DNA of 64,000 nt from RGIG3102 sp964369975 (GTDB lineage Bacteria > Bacillota > Clostridia > Oscillospirales > Ruminococcaceae): NCBI GenBank assembly GCA_964369975.1, contig CAYJFZ010000006.1, positions 40,288 to 104,287 of the forward strand. Direction: 5' to 3'. A program made the position numbers and the translations under genes. The notes beneath the pieces were generated by a model. It did not search any database, was not told the DNA's origin, and saw only the letters and a list, made by a program, of their open reading frames with translations. This document shows positions 14,801 to 24,282 of this stretch, piece after piece. Positions within the stretch are counted from its first letter, which is position 1. Every line of letters starts with the position of its first letter.

Positions 14801-17002
14801 TTGCAAGATTATAAAAGTATTGAAGGGGATATAGTGCATATCACCTTCCACAGCCTTGAAACTGGATTTACAGTTTTAGACTTACAAACTCAAACAGAGA
14901 ATATTACAGTTGTAGGCGAGATGGCAGGCGTAGGTGTAGGGCAACGACTTACAGTTTACGGAGATTTTACCAGTCATCCGTCTTTTGGTGTACAATTTAA
15001 AGTTAATAGTTTTTCTGTCACCTTACCGAGTGATGTAAATGCTATGTATACTTATCTTGCTTCTGGTGCGATAAAGGGCATAGGCCCCACAACAGCAAAA
15101 AGAATAACTGATGCTTTTTTAGAAGATACTTTCATAGTATTAAATTCACAACCAGAAAAACTTGCTAAAATAAAAGGCTTATCATTTAAAAAAGCCGTTG
15201 AGATTCAAAATGAATTTAAAAAGATAAATGCTGTGCAAGATGCGATAGCAGTCTTATCTTCTTATGATATTTCAGCGAGCGATGCCATTAGTTTATATAC
15301 ATTTTATGGTGAAACTGTAGTTGAGCTTGTAAAAGCAAATCCATATATACTTTGTACAGCCCCTTTATTTTTCTCTTTTGAGAGAGTTGATGAGATAGCT
15401 TTTAGCTTTTCAATGGAATATGATTCTAAAGAGAGAATAGAAGGCGGTATACTATATGTGTTAAGGCACAACACTTTAAATGGACATACCTGTGTACCAA
15501 AATCAAAACTTGTAAAAACAACACAACAATTTATAGCTGTTGAAGATGAAAAAATACAAAGCAAAATTATAGAGCTTTGCGATGATAATATAATTATTTC
15601 AGAATTAATAAACGATGAAGAATTTATTTTTTTAATAGAGCTTTACACAGCTGAAATGATTAGTGCTCAAAAAATAATACAGCTATTATACACACAAGTT
15701 AATGAATTTTCAAAGTTTGAAGAAAAGATACAAAATATACAAAATCAAAATGATATTAATTATGCACCTATGCAAATTACAGCCTTAAAAACTGTTTTAG
15801 AAAATAATGTGTGCGTTATTACAGGAGGCCCCGGTACTGGTAAAACTACCTTAGTAAAAGGAGTAATCGAGCTTTTTGAGTCACAAGGTGATAGGGTTTT
15901 ATTATGTGCGCCCACTGGTAGAGCGGCAAAAAGGCTTAGCGAGATGTCAAACAGGCCAGCGAAAACTATACACAGACTTTTAGGAGTTGAAAGAACAGGT
16001 AAAAATGAAATTAAGTTTTCAAAAAATAAGGACAACCCCTTAAAATGTGAAGTGCTTATTGTTGATGAATTTAGTATGGTGGATACAATCCTTTTTAGTA
16101 ATTTAATCACAGCAGTAAAAGACAATTGTAGGGTAATATTAGTAGGAGACTATAATCAGCTACCGGCTGTGGGTGCAGGTAACATATTAAAAGACTTGAT
16201 TTTAAGTGATATAGTACCAAAGGTACAGCTAACAGAGATTTTCAGGCAAGCAGCCCAAAGTGATATTATAGTCAATGCACACGCAATAAATAATGGCTTA
16301 GTGCCAAAGGCAAAAACTAATAATACAGATTATTATTTTATAAGCTGTGATGAAATGAAAATTGAAAATACTATCTCACAACTCATAACAACACGGCTTC
16401 CTAAAGCCTATGGGTTTAACTCACAAGAGGATATACAAATTTTATCTCCCTCAAGGAAGAAAAAAGGGGGAACGCAAAACCTTAACTTAGTCTTACAAGA
16501 GGCGATAAATCCAAAACAGGATAATAAAAATCAAATAACTGTAAACGGTGTAGTTTACCGTGTAGGCGATAAGGTTATGCAAATTAAAAATAACTATGAT
16601 ATACAATATATTTCAAAAGACTTATCTGAGGATACAGGAGTATTTAACGGAGATATAGGCTATATTATAGGTATTGATAAATTTAACAGAACAATCAAAG
16701 TAAACATTGAAGAAAGGATATACGAGTATTCACAAGAAGAAATACCACAGCTTGAACATGCGTGGGCAGTGACAGTTCATAAAAGCCAAGGCTGTGAATT
16801 TAAAGCAGTGATACTGAGTATTCCAGATACAGCAAAAGAATTACAATATCGTAACTTACTTTATACAGCATTCACAAGAGCGAAAGAATTTTTAGTTATC
16901 GTAGGCAGTCCTGAGATATTACAAAGGATGGTACAAAACGATAAAAAGCAATTAAGGTATTCGGCTATAAGGCATTTTATGAAGGAGTATTATAATGAGT
17001 AA
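14801..17002 (+). CDS. recD2: ATP-dependent RecD2-type DNA helicase
   Basis: A 733-residue superfamily 1B helicase. The N-terminal third has an OB-like domain and tandem helix-hairpin-helix elements (SGAIKGIGPTTAKRI near residue 90); the Walker A GGPGTGKTTLVKG is near 342, Walker B LIVDEFSMVD near 420, and WAVTVHKSQGCEF with LLYTAFTRAK close the second RecA domain. RecD2 unwinds DNA 5' to 3' and acts in recombination and replication repair without RecBC. The start is a TTG; no ATG fits before the conserved N-terminal domain and the ribosome site is weak (AAGCAGGT). It overlaps comF by eight bases. Confidence 0.93.
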   Translation: MQDYKSIEGDIVHITFHSLETGFTVLDLQTQTENITVVGEMAGVGVGQRLTVYGDFTSHPSFGVQFKVNSFSVTLPSDVNAMYTYLASGAIKGIGPTTAKRITDAFLEDTFIVLNSQPEKLAKIKGLSFKKAVEIQNEFKKINAVQDAIAVLSSYDISASDAISLYTFYGETVVELVKANPYILCTAPLFFSFERVDEIAFSFSMEYDSKERIEGGILYVLRHNTLNGHTCVPKSKLVKTTQQFIAVEDEKIQSKIIELCDDNIIISELINDEEFIFLIELYTAEMISAQKIIQLLYTQVNEFSKFEEKIQNIQNQNDINYAPMQITALKTVLENNVCVITGGPGTGKTTLVKGVIELFESQGDRVLLCAPTGRAAKRLSEMSNRPAKTIHRLLGVERTGKNEIKFSKNKDNPLKCEVLIVDEFSMVDTILFSNLITAVKDNCRVILVGDYNQLPAVGAGNILKDLILSDIVPKVQLTEIFRQAAQSDIIVNAHAINNGLVPKAKTNNTDYYFISCDEMKIENTISQLITTRLPKAYGFNSQEDIQILSPSRKKKGGTQNLNLVLQEAINPKQDNKNQITVNGVVYRVGDKVMQIKNNYDIQYISKDLSEDTGVFNGDIGYIIGIDKFNRTIKVNIEERIYEYSQEEIPQLEHAWAVTVHKSQGCEFKAVILSIPDTAKELQYRNLLYTAFTRAKEFLVIVGSPEILQRMVQNDKKQLRYSAIRHFMKEYYNE

Positions 17003-17636
17003 TAATTTTGTTAGTTTTTTAATAGCGCCAAACAGATGCGCATTTTGTTCAAAGTTAATAGAAGATAAAACAGGAGTATGTGATGAATGCACTCTGATTA
17101 TCAAAAATTTAAAGCAAAAAGAAGAAATAAAAATAAAAAATGCGGATAAAATATATGCTTCTTATGTTTATGATGATGTAGTAAGACAAGCAGTATTAAT
17201 GGCAAAATATAAAACACCGATGCATTTTATGGATTATTTTAAAAGTAATTTAACACAAGATTTAGAAAAAATAATAAAAGATGAAAAAATTGATATGATA
17301 ATATCATCACCTTACCATAAATCAAAAATGTATAACTTAGAATATGACCTGCCACAATTAATGGCAAAGCATTTAAGCAAAAAATTTAATATTGAAAACT
17401 CAAAGGCTATAAAAAAGATTAAGAAAACAAAAAAGCAACAAGATTTATCTATTAATGAGCGAGAAACAAACTTAATCGGCGCTTTTGAAATGACACAAAA
17501 TGTAGAAAACAAAACAATACTTTTAATAGACGATATAATAACAACAGGAAATACAATTTCTTATTTATCACAGCTTTTAAAAGAAAATAAAGCTAAAAAA
17601 ATTATAGTTTACTCTTTTGCAAAAGCTATGATATAA
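16995..17636 (+). CDS. comF: ComF family phosphoribosyltransferase-like protein
   Basis: A 213-residue protein with an N-terminal four-cysteine zinc finger (C15-X2-C18, C29-X2-C32) and a C-terminal type I PRTase fold whose PRPP loop reads LLIDDIITTGNT near residue 177, with a QQDLSINERETNLIGAF segment before it. ComF is needed for DNA uptake during transformation in Bacillus, working with the ComFA translocase on the inner membrane face; PRTase activity is uncertain. Its start overlaps the recD2 end, so the two are translationally coupled. No comFA or other competence genes lie nearby. Confidence 0.92.
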   Translation: MSNNFVSFLIAPNRCAFCSKLIEDKTGVCDECTLIIKNLKQKEEIKIKNADKIYASYVYDDVVRQAVLMAKYKTPMHFMDYFKSNLTQDLEKIIKDEKIDMIISSPYHKSKMYNLEYDLPQLMAKHLSKKFNIENSKAIKKIKKTKKQQDLSINERETNLIGAFEMTQNVENKTILLIDDIITTGNTISYLSQLLKENKAKKIIVYSFAKAMI

Positions 17637-17648
17637 AACGGAGGAAAT

Positions 17649-18674
17649 ATGGCAAACAATGATATAGGAATAGATTTAGGGACAACAAAAACAATAATAT
17701 ACATCAATGGTGAAATAGTTTTAAATGAGCCAAGTGTAGTTGCATATGATGCAAAAACAGGTGATGCTATCGCCTTTGGTGATGAAGCGTTTTTAATGGT
17801 GGGCAAAACAAATAGCAAAATAGCTGTTGAATACCCATTAATAGATGGCGTAATTTCAAACTACACATTAACAAAAGAAATGGTAAAGCATTTTATTTTA
17901 AAAACATATAAATCTAAAATAGCAAAACCAAGGATTTGCATTTGCGTTCCAAGTCAGGTAACAGGTATAGAAGAAAACGCAGTAATAGACGCAGCTGTTT
18001 CAGTTGGTGCAAGACAGGTGTTTTTAATTGAAGAGCCTATTGCAGGCGCTATTGGCATGGATATAGACATCTTAAAAGCTGAAGGGAATATGATAGTTGA
18101 TATCGGTGGTGGGACTACTGATATAGCTGTTGTTTCTTTAGGCGGCATAGTTTGCTCAAAGTCAATAAAAGTAGCGGGAAATAGCTTTGATAAAGAACTA
18201 ATTAAAAAAATCAGAAGTAACTTAGGCTTTTTAATAGGCCAAAAAACAGCTGCAAAATTAAAGCATGAAATAGCAAGTGCTGTTCTAACGCCTGAAAACG
18301 AGAATAAATCTTTTACTCTAAAAGGCTTAAATTTACTTAAAGGCATCCCTGGCACCTTAGAAATAACAACCAAAGAGCTATATCCAATAATTTTACCGAT
18401 AATTCAAGATATTACTATGGCTATAAAGCAAGTTTTAGAAGTTACTCCTCCTGAATTATCAGGCGATATTTATGAATCAGGGATAATCTTAACAGGGGCA
18501 GGGGCAAGATTTAACAACCTTGATAAATTTATACAAGAGGAATTAAAAGTTAATGTAGTAGTATCTCAAAATAGCGAGGTATGCGTAGCAGTAGGTACAG
18601 GCAGAGCCTTTGAATACGAGGATAAATTAGAATCAGGCTTTAGAAATGTAACACCGGGAGTATATAATAAATAA
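17649..18674 (+). CDS. mreB: MreB/Mbl-like actin homologue
   Basis: A 341-residue actin-fold protein. Phosphate-1 reads GIDLGTTKTIIY at residues 7-18, followed by the MreB-family signature EIVLNEPSVVAYD; phosphate-2 is IVDIGGGTTDIAV near 154 and the adenosine motif GIILTGAGA near 275. MreB filaments guide the wall synthesis machinery in rod cells. GTTKT replaces the more usual GTANT/GTANV, and mreC/mreD are absent, so this may be an Mbl-type or other paralogue. GGAGG precedes the ATG, 12 bases after comF; the recD2-comF-mreB order forms one operon. Confidence 0.88.
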   Translation: MANNDIGIDLGTTKTIIYINGEIVLNEPSVVAYDAKTGDAIAFGDEAFLMVGKTNSKIAVEYPLIDGVISNYTLTKEMVKHFILKTYKSKIAKPRICICVPSQVTGIEENAVIDAAVSVGARQVFLIEEPIAGAIGMDIDILKAEGNMIVDIGGGTTDIAVVSLGGIVCSKSIKVAGNSFDKELIKKIRSNLGFLIGQKTAAKLKHEIASAVLTPENENKSFTLKGLNLLKGIPGTLEITTKELYPIILPIIQDITMAIKQVLEVTPPELSGDIYESGIILTGAGARFNNLDKFIQEELKVNVVVSQNSEVCVAVGTGRAFEYEDKLESGFRNVTPGVYNK

Positions 18675-18687
18675 TTTATAAATAATT

Positions 18688-18717
18688 TTGTAATTTATAT
18701 ATATAATGTGATATAAT
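18688..18717 (+). promoter_or_regulatory. Extended -10 promoter of pcrA
   Basis: TTGTAA, 18 bases, TGATATAAT: a weak -35 with an extended -10. The same design is found before the CASTOR/POLLUX-type gene. Confidence 0.55.
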
Positions 18718-18746
18718 ATTAAGATAACTTTAAAGGAAATAGATAT

Positions 18747-21110
18747 ATGGATAGCAAATTTTTAAACTTAAGAAAAGAATATATAAATTTACAATTCGAG
18801 CATTTAAACGAGATGCAAAAAAAAGCAGTTTTTACCATTAACGGCCCACTTTTGATTTTAGCAGGAGCTGGCAGTGGTAAAACAAGTGTTTTAATTAATA
18901 GAATTTCAAATATGGTGCGTTTTGGCGATAGCTATAATTCATCTTTTATACCTAAGAATATAAATGATGAAACTATAGCATTATTAGAAAATGCAATTAA
19001 AACAAAAGAAAGGCTACCTTTCGAAACAGAAAAAGCAATAGCCGGCAATGTGATTATGCCTTATAACATCTTAGCTATAACTTTTACAAATAAAGCAGCG
19101 GGAGAGTTAAAAGAAAGACTAACAGCATCTTTAGATACAAATTCTTATGATGTTACAGCGAGTACTTTTCACTCACTATGTGTTAGGATATTAAGAAGAA
19201 ACGCACATTTATTAAATTTTGGCGATGCCTTTACTATCTACGATTCAGATGATCAAAAAAGAATAGTAAAAGAAATCTTAAAAGAAAATAATATAGATGA
19301 TAAGTTTTTAAATCCTAAAGTTGTAATAAGTAGGATGTCAAGCTATAAAGATAAGTTAATATCTCCTAAAGAAGCTGAAAACTTTGCTAATAACACTCAC
19401 GAAAAATTAGTAGTGAAATGCTATGAAGAGTATCAAAGGCGACTATTTAACTCAAGTGCCTTTGACTTTGATGATTTAATTTACTATACAGTAAAACTTT
19501 TACAAGAAAATGAAGAAGTAAGAAAATACTATCAATTAAGATATAAGTACATAATGGTAGATGAGTATCAAGATACATCTATAGCCCAGTTTGAATTAAT
19601 TAAAAATTTAAGTAGTGGATTTGGCAACATCTGTGTTGTTGGGGATGATGATCAAAGTATTTACCGCTTTAGAGGCGCTACAATAGAAAATATTTTAAGT
19701 TTTGAAGAGCAGTTTGATAATGCGCTTGTAATTAAATTAGAAGAAAATTATCGCTCAACAAAAAATATCTTAGACGCTGCAAATTCTGTAATAAAAAATA
19801 ATAAGTCAAGAAAAGGAAAAACTCTCTGGACAAAGAAAACTGATGGCAAAAAAGTATCTATTTACAGCCTTGAAGAAGAAAGAGAAGAAGGGCAAAACAT
19901 AGTAAGTGTTATAGCTGAGAATATAAAAAAAGGCATACCTTTAAAAGATCATGCAGTATTATATAGGATGAATATGCAGTCAAGTAATATTGAAAGAGCT
20001 TTAGCGAGCAGTGGTATTGCTTATAGAATTATTGGCGGATATAGGTTTTATGATAGAAAAGAAATTAAAGATTTAACAGCCTACTTAAATATTTTTTCAA
20101 ACCCTAATGATGATTTAAGGCTTAAAAGAATAATAAATGTTCCAGCAAGGAAAATCGGTGCTACCACTGTAAACACAATTCAAGATATAGCAGTAGCTAA
20201 TAATATATCTATGTTAGAAGTTATAAAAAATATAGATAATTACCCAGCCATTGCAAGAGCAAAAGCTCCTTTAATGGCTTTTATGAAAATCTATGATAAG
20301 TTATATGATATTTACATAAATCAGTCGCTTGAAGATTTTCTCCCCAATTTAATTAATATAACAGGCTATGAAGATATGTTGGTTAAATTAGGCGAAGAAG
20401 GCAAAACAGCCCTTGAGAATGTCGGGCAGTTAGTATCAAACATCAACTTATTTGTGCAAGAAAACGAAGAAGCAAGCCTAATGCAATTTTTAGAAGAAGT
20501 TAGCTTAATTAGCGATATGGATAACTATGACAAAGACAGTGATGCAGTCACTTTAATGACAATGCACTCTTCAAAAGGCTTAGAGTTTCCTTATGTATTC
20601 TTAGTAGGTGTAGAAGAGGGGATATTCCCAGGAGAGCAGTCAAAGTATAATGAGCAAGACTTAGAAGAAGAAAGAAGGCTGTGCTATGTTGCTTTTACAA
20701 GGGCAAAGAGCGAATTATATATTTTTCATTGTGCTCAAAGGATGGTTTTTGGTCAAACAAAAAGACCAGTGCGCTCAAGATTTTTAGAAGAAATAGATGA
20801 AGAAGTTATTGACTTAATTGATAAAAGACAAACAAAAAAAGCAATAAATCCGCTACAAATGTCAAGTTTTGCAACAAAGCCGTTAAGTCTTAATAACATG
20901 AGTGCAAATTCTTCACTTAACACGCAAAATACAAATAAAAATAAAAACATCGACTTAAATGTAAACGATAAAGTAAGGCATAAAGTTTTTGGTGAAGGCA
21001 TTATTTTAAAAATCACGCCACTTGCAGGCGATGCGATGCTTGAAGTGAATTTTGGCCCAAAAGGTGTAAAAAAGATAATGGCAAATTATACACCACTTGA
21101 AAAATTATAA
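18747..21110 (+). CDS. pcrA: ATP-dependent DNA helicase PcrA/UvrD
   Basis: A 787-residue superfamily 1A helicase with Walker A LAGAGSGKTSVLINR near residue 36, ITFTNKAAGELKER near 112, VDEYQDTSIAQF near 271, GDDDQSIYRFRGA near 300, and TMHSSKGLEFPYVF near 602 followed by RRLCYVAFTRAKSELY. It unwinds DNA 3' to 5' in nucleotide-excision repair and rolling-circle replication. The last ~50 residues (KVRHKVFGEGIILK onward) form the PcrA Tudor-like tail that contacts RNA polymerase, which separates it from AddA or Rep. AAAGGA precedes the ATG. It heads the thyX-tmk run. Confidence 0.96.
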   Translation: MDSKFLNLRKEYINLQFEHLNEMQKKAVFTINGPLLILAGAGSGKTSVLINRISNMVRFGDSYNSSFIPKNINDETIALLENAIKTKERLPFETEKAIAGNVIMPYNILAITFTNKAAGELKERLTASLDTNSYDVTASTFHSLCVRILRRNAHLLNFGDAFTIYDSDDQKRIVKEILKENNIDDKFLNPKVVISRMSSYKDKLISPKEAENFANNTHEKLVVKCYEEYQRRLFNSSAFDFDDLIYYTVKLLQENEEVRKYYQLRYKYIMVDEYQDTSIAQFELIKNLSSGFGNICVVGDDDQSIYRFRGATIENILSFEEQFDNALVIKLEENYRSTKNILDAANSVIKNNKSRKGKTLWTKKTDGKKVSIYSLEEEREEGQNIVSVIAENIKKGIPLKDHAVLYRMNMQSSNIERALASSGIAYRIIGGYRFYDRKEIKDLTAYLNIFSNPNDDLRLKRIINVPARKIGATTVNTIQDIAVANNISMLEVIKNIDNYPAIARAKAPLMAFMKIYDKLYDIYINQSLEDFLPNLINITGYEDMLVKLGEEGKTALENVGQLVSNINLFVQENEEASLMQFLEEVSLISDMDNYDKDSDAVTLMTMHSSKGLEFPYVFLVGVEEGIFPGEQSKYNEQDLEEERRLCYVAFTRAKSELYIFHCAQRMVFGQTKRPVRSRFLEEIDEEVIDLIDKRQTKKAINPLQMSSFATKPLSLNNMSANSSLNTQNTNKNKNIDLNVNDKVRHKVFGEGIILKITPLAGDAMLEVNFGPKGVKKIMANYTPLEKL

Positions 21111-21122
21111 GAGGATGAAATT

Positions 21123-21893
21123 ATGAAAGTAAAATTAATATCACATACCCCAAATCCTGAGCAAGTAGTAGCAGCAGCGGCAAAGCTATGTTATTCAAAC
21201 TCTAATATTGAGAACTTATTAGATAATTTAACACAGGAAAAAAGCAGAGAATTTATAACGATGCTTGCAAACTTAGGCCACGGTAGCCCTACTGAGCATG
21301 CAAACTTTACTTTTGCTATTGAGGGTGTTTCAAGAACCTTACTTGCTCAAATTACAAGACATAGGATAGCTTCATATAGCGTTCAAAGTCAAAGATATGT
21401 AAATTTAAAAGATTTTGAGTTTGTAACACCTCCTGAAGTATTAGAGGATAAGGTGGCATTAGAAGAATTTAATAAATCAATGGCACTTGCAGGTGAAAAT
21501 TACCTTAAAGTGACAGCCTTATTAAAAGAAACACATTTAAAAGAATTATTAGATAAAGGTATGGAAGAAAAAGCAGCTAAAAGGGCGGCAGAGAAAAAAG
21601 CCTTAGAAGATGCAAGATTTATACTGCCAAATGCCTGTACTACAAAAATGATAGTTACAATGAATGCAAGAAGTTTAAATAACTTTTTTGCGCATCGTTG
21701 TTGCAATAGAGCGCAATGGGAAATTCAACAATTATCAGATTTAATGTTAGAACTCGTTTTTGCGGTAGCTCCGAGTTTATTTTTAAACGCTGGTGCGCCT
21801 TGTAGCTATGGTCCTTGCCCTGAGGGGAAAATGTCTTGCGGTAAAATGAAGGAAGTTAAAGAAAAATATAAAAAACTTAAAAAGCAGGTGTAG
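21123..21893 (+). CDS. thyX: FAD-dependent thymidylate synthase ThyX
   Basis: A 256-residue enzyme with the ThyX motif RHRIASYSVQSQRYV near residue 79 and the QWEIQQLSDLM segment near 200. It methylates dUMP to dTMP with methylenetetrahydrofolate, using FAD and NADPH, and is unrelated to ThyA. The C-terminal ~25 residues hold a CSYGPCPEGKMSCGKMK segment with three cysteines. The gene starts 13 bases after pcrA behind a GAGGA site and ends one base before tmk, so the enzyme and the next kinase of the dTTP route are made together. Confidence 0.96.
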   Translation: MKVKLISHTPNPEQVVAAAAKLCYSNSNIENLLDNLTQEKSREFITMLANLGHGSPTEHANFTFAIEGVSRTLLAQITRHRIASYSVQSQRYVNLKDFEFVTPPEVLEDKVALEEFNKSMALAGENYLKVTALLKETHLKELLDKGMEEKAAKRAAEKKALEDARFILPNACTTKMIVTMNARSLNNFFAHRCCNRAQWEIQQLSDLMLELVFAVAPSLFLNAGAPCSYGPCPEGKMSCGKMKEVKEKYKKLKKQV

Positions 21894-21894
21894 T

Positions 21895-22560
21895 ATGGGC
21901 AAATTAGTAGTAATTGAAGGTCTTGATGGCTCAGGTAAGGCAACGCAGTCAAAACTTTTATTAGAAAACTTAAAGGCTATGGGCAAAAAAGTAATAAATA
22001 TCACATTTCCAGATTATGACAGCGACTCATCAGCACTTGTTAAAATGTACTTAAACGGCGATTTTGGCAACAAGCCAAATGATGTAAACGCTTTTGCAGC
22101 CTCAAGTTTTTTTGCAGTAGATAGATTTGCAAGCTTTAAAACGAAATGGGAAAATCAGTATAATGATGACTATATTATTGTTGCAGATAGATACACCACT
22201 TCAAATGCAGTTCACCAATGCTCAAAATTAGACCCAGAGCTTTGGCAAGATTATTTAAACTGGCTTTACGACTTAGAATACAACAAAATACAAATTCCAA
22301 AACCCGACTGCGTTATTTACTTAGATATGTCAATAAATGTCTCTCAAAAACTTTTAAGTAAAAGATACAAAGGAAAAGAAGACAAAAAAGATATACATGA
22401 AAAAGACAAAGAATATTTAGAAAAATCACAAAAAGCAGCATATTTTTGTATACAGAATGATGAATGGCATAAAATACAATGTGATGATGAAGAAAATGCC
22501 TTTAGTATACAAGAAATATCACAAAAAGTTTTAAGCAAAGTTTTGGAGGAATTATGTTAG
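21895..22560 (+). CDS. tmk: Thymidylate kinase
   Basis: A 221-residue P-loop kinase that phosphorylates dTMP to dTDP. The N-terminus reads MGKLVVIEGLDGSGKATQ: the P-loop is complete except that the usual Ser/Thr after GK is Ala. DRYTTSNAVHQ near residue 100 is the TMP-binding DRY motif and CVIYLDMS near 142 the following strand. The insertion-rich layout fits the longer clostridial subfamily. It follows thyX by one base and its last codons overlap the next gene start by seven bases. Confidence 0.92.
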   Translation: MGKLVVIEGLDGSGKATQSKLLLENLKAMGKKVINITFPDYDSDSSALVKMYLNGDFGNKPNDVNAFAASSFFAVDRFASFKTKWENQYNDDYIIVADRYTTSNAVHQCSKLDPELWQDYLNWLYDLEYNKIQIPKPDCVIYLDMSINVSQKLLSKRYKGKEDKKDIHEKDKEYLEKSQKAAYFCIQNDEWHKIQCDDEENAFSIQEISQKVLSKVLEELC

Positions 22561-23456
22561 AATTTTCACCCATTGAAGTTAGTGACTTTAAAAAAGTGAA
22601 TAGTATATTTAGAAAACATACTATATCAAATGCAGAGCATTGTTTTGCTACAATGTATGAATGGTCATTTTTACATCCTGTCTGTGTTTGTGTTGTAGAA
22701 GATACTGTGTTTATGAGAACACACGAAAAAGACTCTTTAATAGATTGGTACTTAGCCCCAACAGGCAGTATGGACTTTATTAAAGCTGTTGAATTATGTA
22801 TACAGGATAGTAAAAAAAGAGGCTTTGAAGTAAAGTTTTATAGCCTATCAAAAGAACAAGAAGAAAAATTAAAATCTCACTATAAAGATAAATTCAATAT
22901 TTATTACGATAGAGATACAGCTGACTACATATATTTAGCCGATGATTTAAGAAAATTAGAAGGCAAAAAATACCAAAAAAAGAGAAATCATATTTCTCGC
23001 TTTAAAAGAGATAACCCTGTTTATGAATATGTGCCAATGACTAAAGATAACGCTCAAGAGGCTATAGACTTTGAAGATGAGTGGTTTTTATCTTATGGCG
23101 AAGCGGATAATTATAACTTATTAAAAGAAAAAGAAGCAATACACTCAATGCTAAATAATTTTGAAGAGTTAGAATTATTTGGCGCAATGATTAAAATAGA
23201 CAATAAAGTTATAGCTATGACAATAGCGAGCGCTATAAATGATGAAATGGTGGATATAATAGTAGAAAAAGCTATACATGAAATCAATGGGGCATATGCT
23301 ATAATCAATCAAGAATTTGCACTTAACTGCTTAAAAAACTTTAAGTATATAAATCGTGAAGATGATTTAGGCGAAGAAAATTTAAGAAAAGCAAAGCTGT
23401 CTTATTTTCCTATTGAAATTAATGAAAAAATTAATGCTGAATACTTAGGGGATTAA
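22554..23456 (+). CDS. DUF2156 domain protein (phosphatidylglycerol lysyltransferase-like fold)
   Basis: A 300-residue soluble protein with the two GNAT-like halves of DUF2156, including the KYQKKRNHISRFKRDNP segment near residue 140 and the END pattern INREDDLGEENLRKAK near 263 that matches the C-terminal domain of MprF-like proteins. No membrane segment is present, so it lacks the flippase of true MprF. GGAGG stands before the ATG inside the tmk end. It is followed one base later by a GNAT protein; such pairs recur in Clostridia, and their substrate is not known to me. Confidence 0.82.
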   Translation: MLEFSPIEVSDFKKVNSIFRKHTISNAEHCFATMYEWSFLHPVCVCVVEDTVFMRTHEKDSLIDWYLAPTGSMDFIKAVELCIQDSKKRGFEVKFYSLSKEQEEKLKSHYKDKFNIYYDRDTADYIYLADDLRKLEGKKYQKKRNHISRFKRDNPVYEYVPMTKDNAQEAIDFEDEWFLSYGEADNYNLLKEKEAIHSMLNNFEELELFGAMIKIDNKVIAMTIASAINDEMVDIIVEKAIHEINGAYAIINQEFALNCLKNFKYINREDDLGEENLRKAKLSYFPIEINEKINAEYLGD

Positions 23457-23457
23457 A

Positions 23458-24270
23458 ATGTTATTAACTAAAGCAAAAAATGAAGACTTACAGCAATTAA
23501 AACAGTTATATAATAAAATTTTTGATGATGGGACACATGGATACTGCGACTTTGCATTTTCTTTATGCAGTATCGATAATGTGTATATAGTAAAAGATAA
23601 TGAAACAGTAGCCTCGATGCTAATGGCAATAGATGTTACAATTAATTCTAAAAAAGGCTTTTATTTATATAGTGCTTGTACAGATGAAAGGTATCGCAAA
23701 AAAGGCTATATGAAAGCCCTTATAAATTTTGCCTATATAAATAGAATAGAAAATGGCGATGAGTTTTGTATTTTGCAACCAGCTGATGAGAGTTTGTTTT
23801 CATTTTATGAGAAATTAGGCTTTACTACAAAAACATATTTAAGAAATTTTGATATAGATATTGCTGATAATATGTGGGCGACAGCTGAATTTGATACTCT
23901 TACAGCTTCAAAACTACAACAAGTTAGAGAGAAATATATAGAGCAAAGCTATGTTAGCTTTCCTAAAAAAGGCTATGAAAACTTTGCTTATTATATATAT
24001 AGTTTTTCAGGCTCTACTGCAGAGGATGAAAATGGATACTGCATTTATTATCACAGTGATGAAACTATTACTATAAGAGAGTTATGCTCAAAAGATAATA
24101 CAACAGCGATAAAGCTTATCCAAGCTATAAAAGGCAGAACAAAGGCTACAAAAGTTAAAATTTCATTAAACGATGAGTCTTTACTTTTCTTAGGTTATGG
24201 AAAGAAAAAAGCACATTGTTTAATTAAAGGATTAAATGAAAATGTATATGCAAACTTAATGTTTGATTAG
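23458..24270 (+). CDS. GNAT family N-acetyltransferase
   Basis: A 270-residue protein with an N-terminal GNAT domain: strand YLYSACTDERYRKKGYMKAL near residue 70 contains the RxxGxG/A-like acetyl-CoA loop as RKKGYM, followed by FCILQPADESLFSFYEKLGF, a typical end of the fold. The C-terminal half (about 145-270) is a second, degenerate domain. It is joined to the DUF2156 gene by a one-base gap and to mltG by 12 bases, so it belongs to the same operon. Substrate unknown. Confidence 0.8.
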   Translation: MLLTKAKNEDLQQLKQLYNKIFDDGTHGYCDFAFSLCSIDNVYIVKDNETVASMLMAIDVTINSKKGFYLYSACTDERYRKKGYMKALINFAYINRIENGDEFCILQPADESLFSFYEKLGFTTKTYLRNFDIDIADNMWATAEFDTLTASKLQQVREKYIEQSYVSFPKKGYENFAYYIYSFSGSTAEDENGYCIYYHSDETITIRELCSKDNTTAIKLIQAIKGRTKATKVKISLNDESLLFLGYGKKKAHCLIKGLNENVYANLMFD

Positions 24271-24282
24271 GAAGAAGGAATT

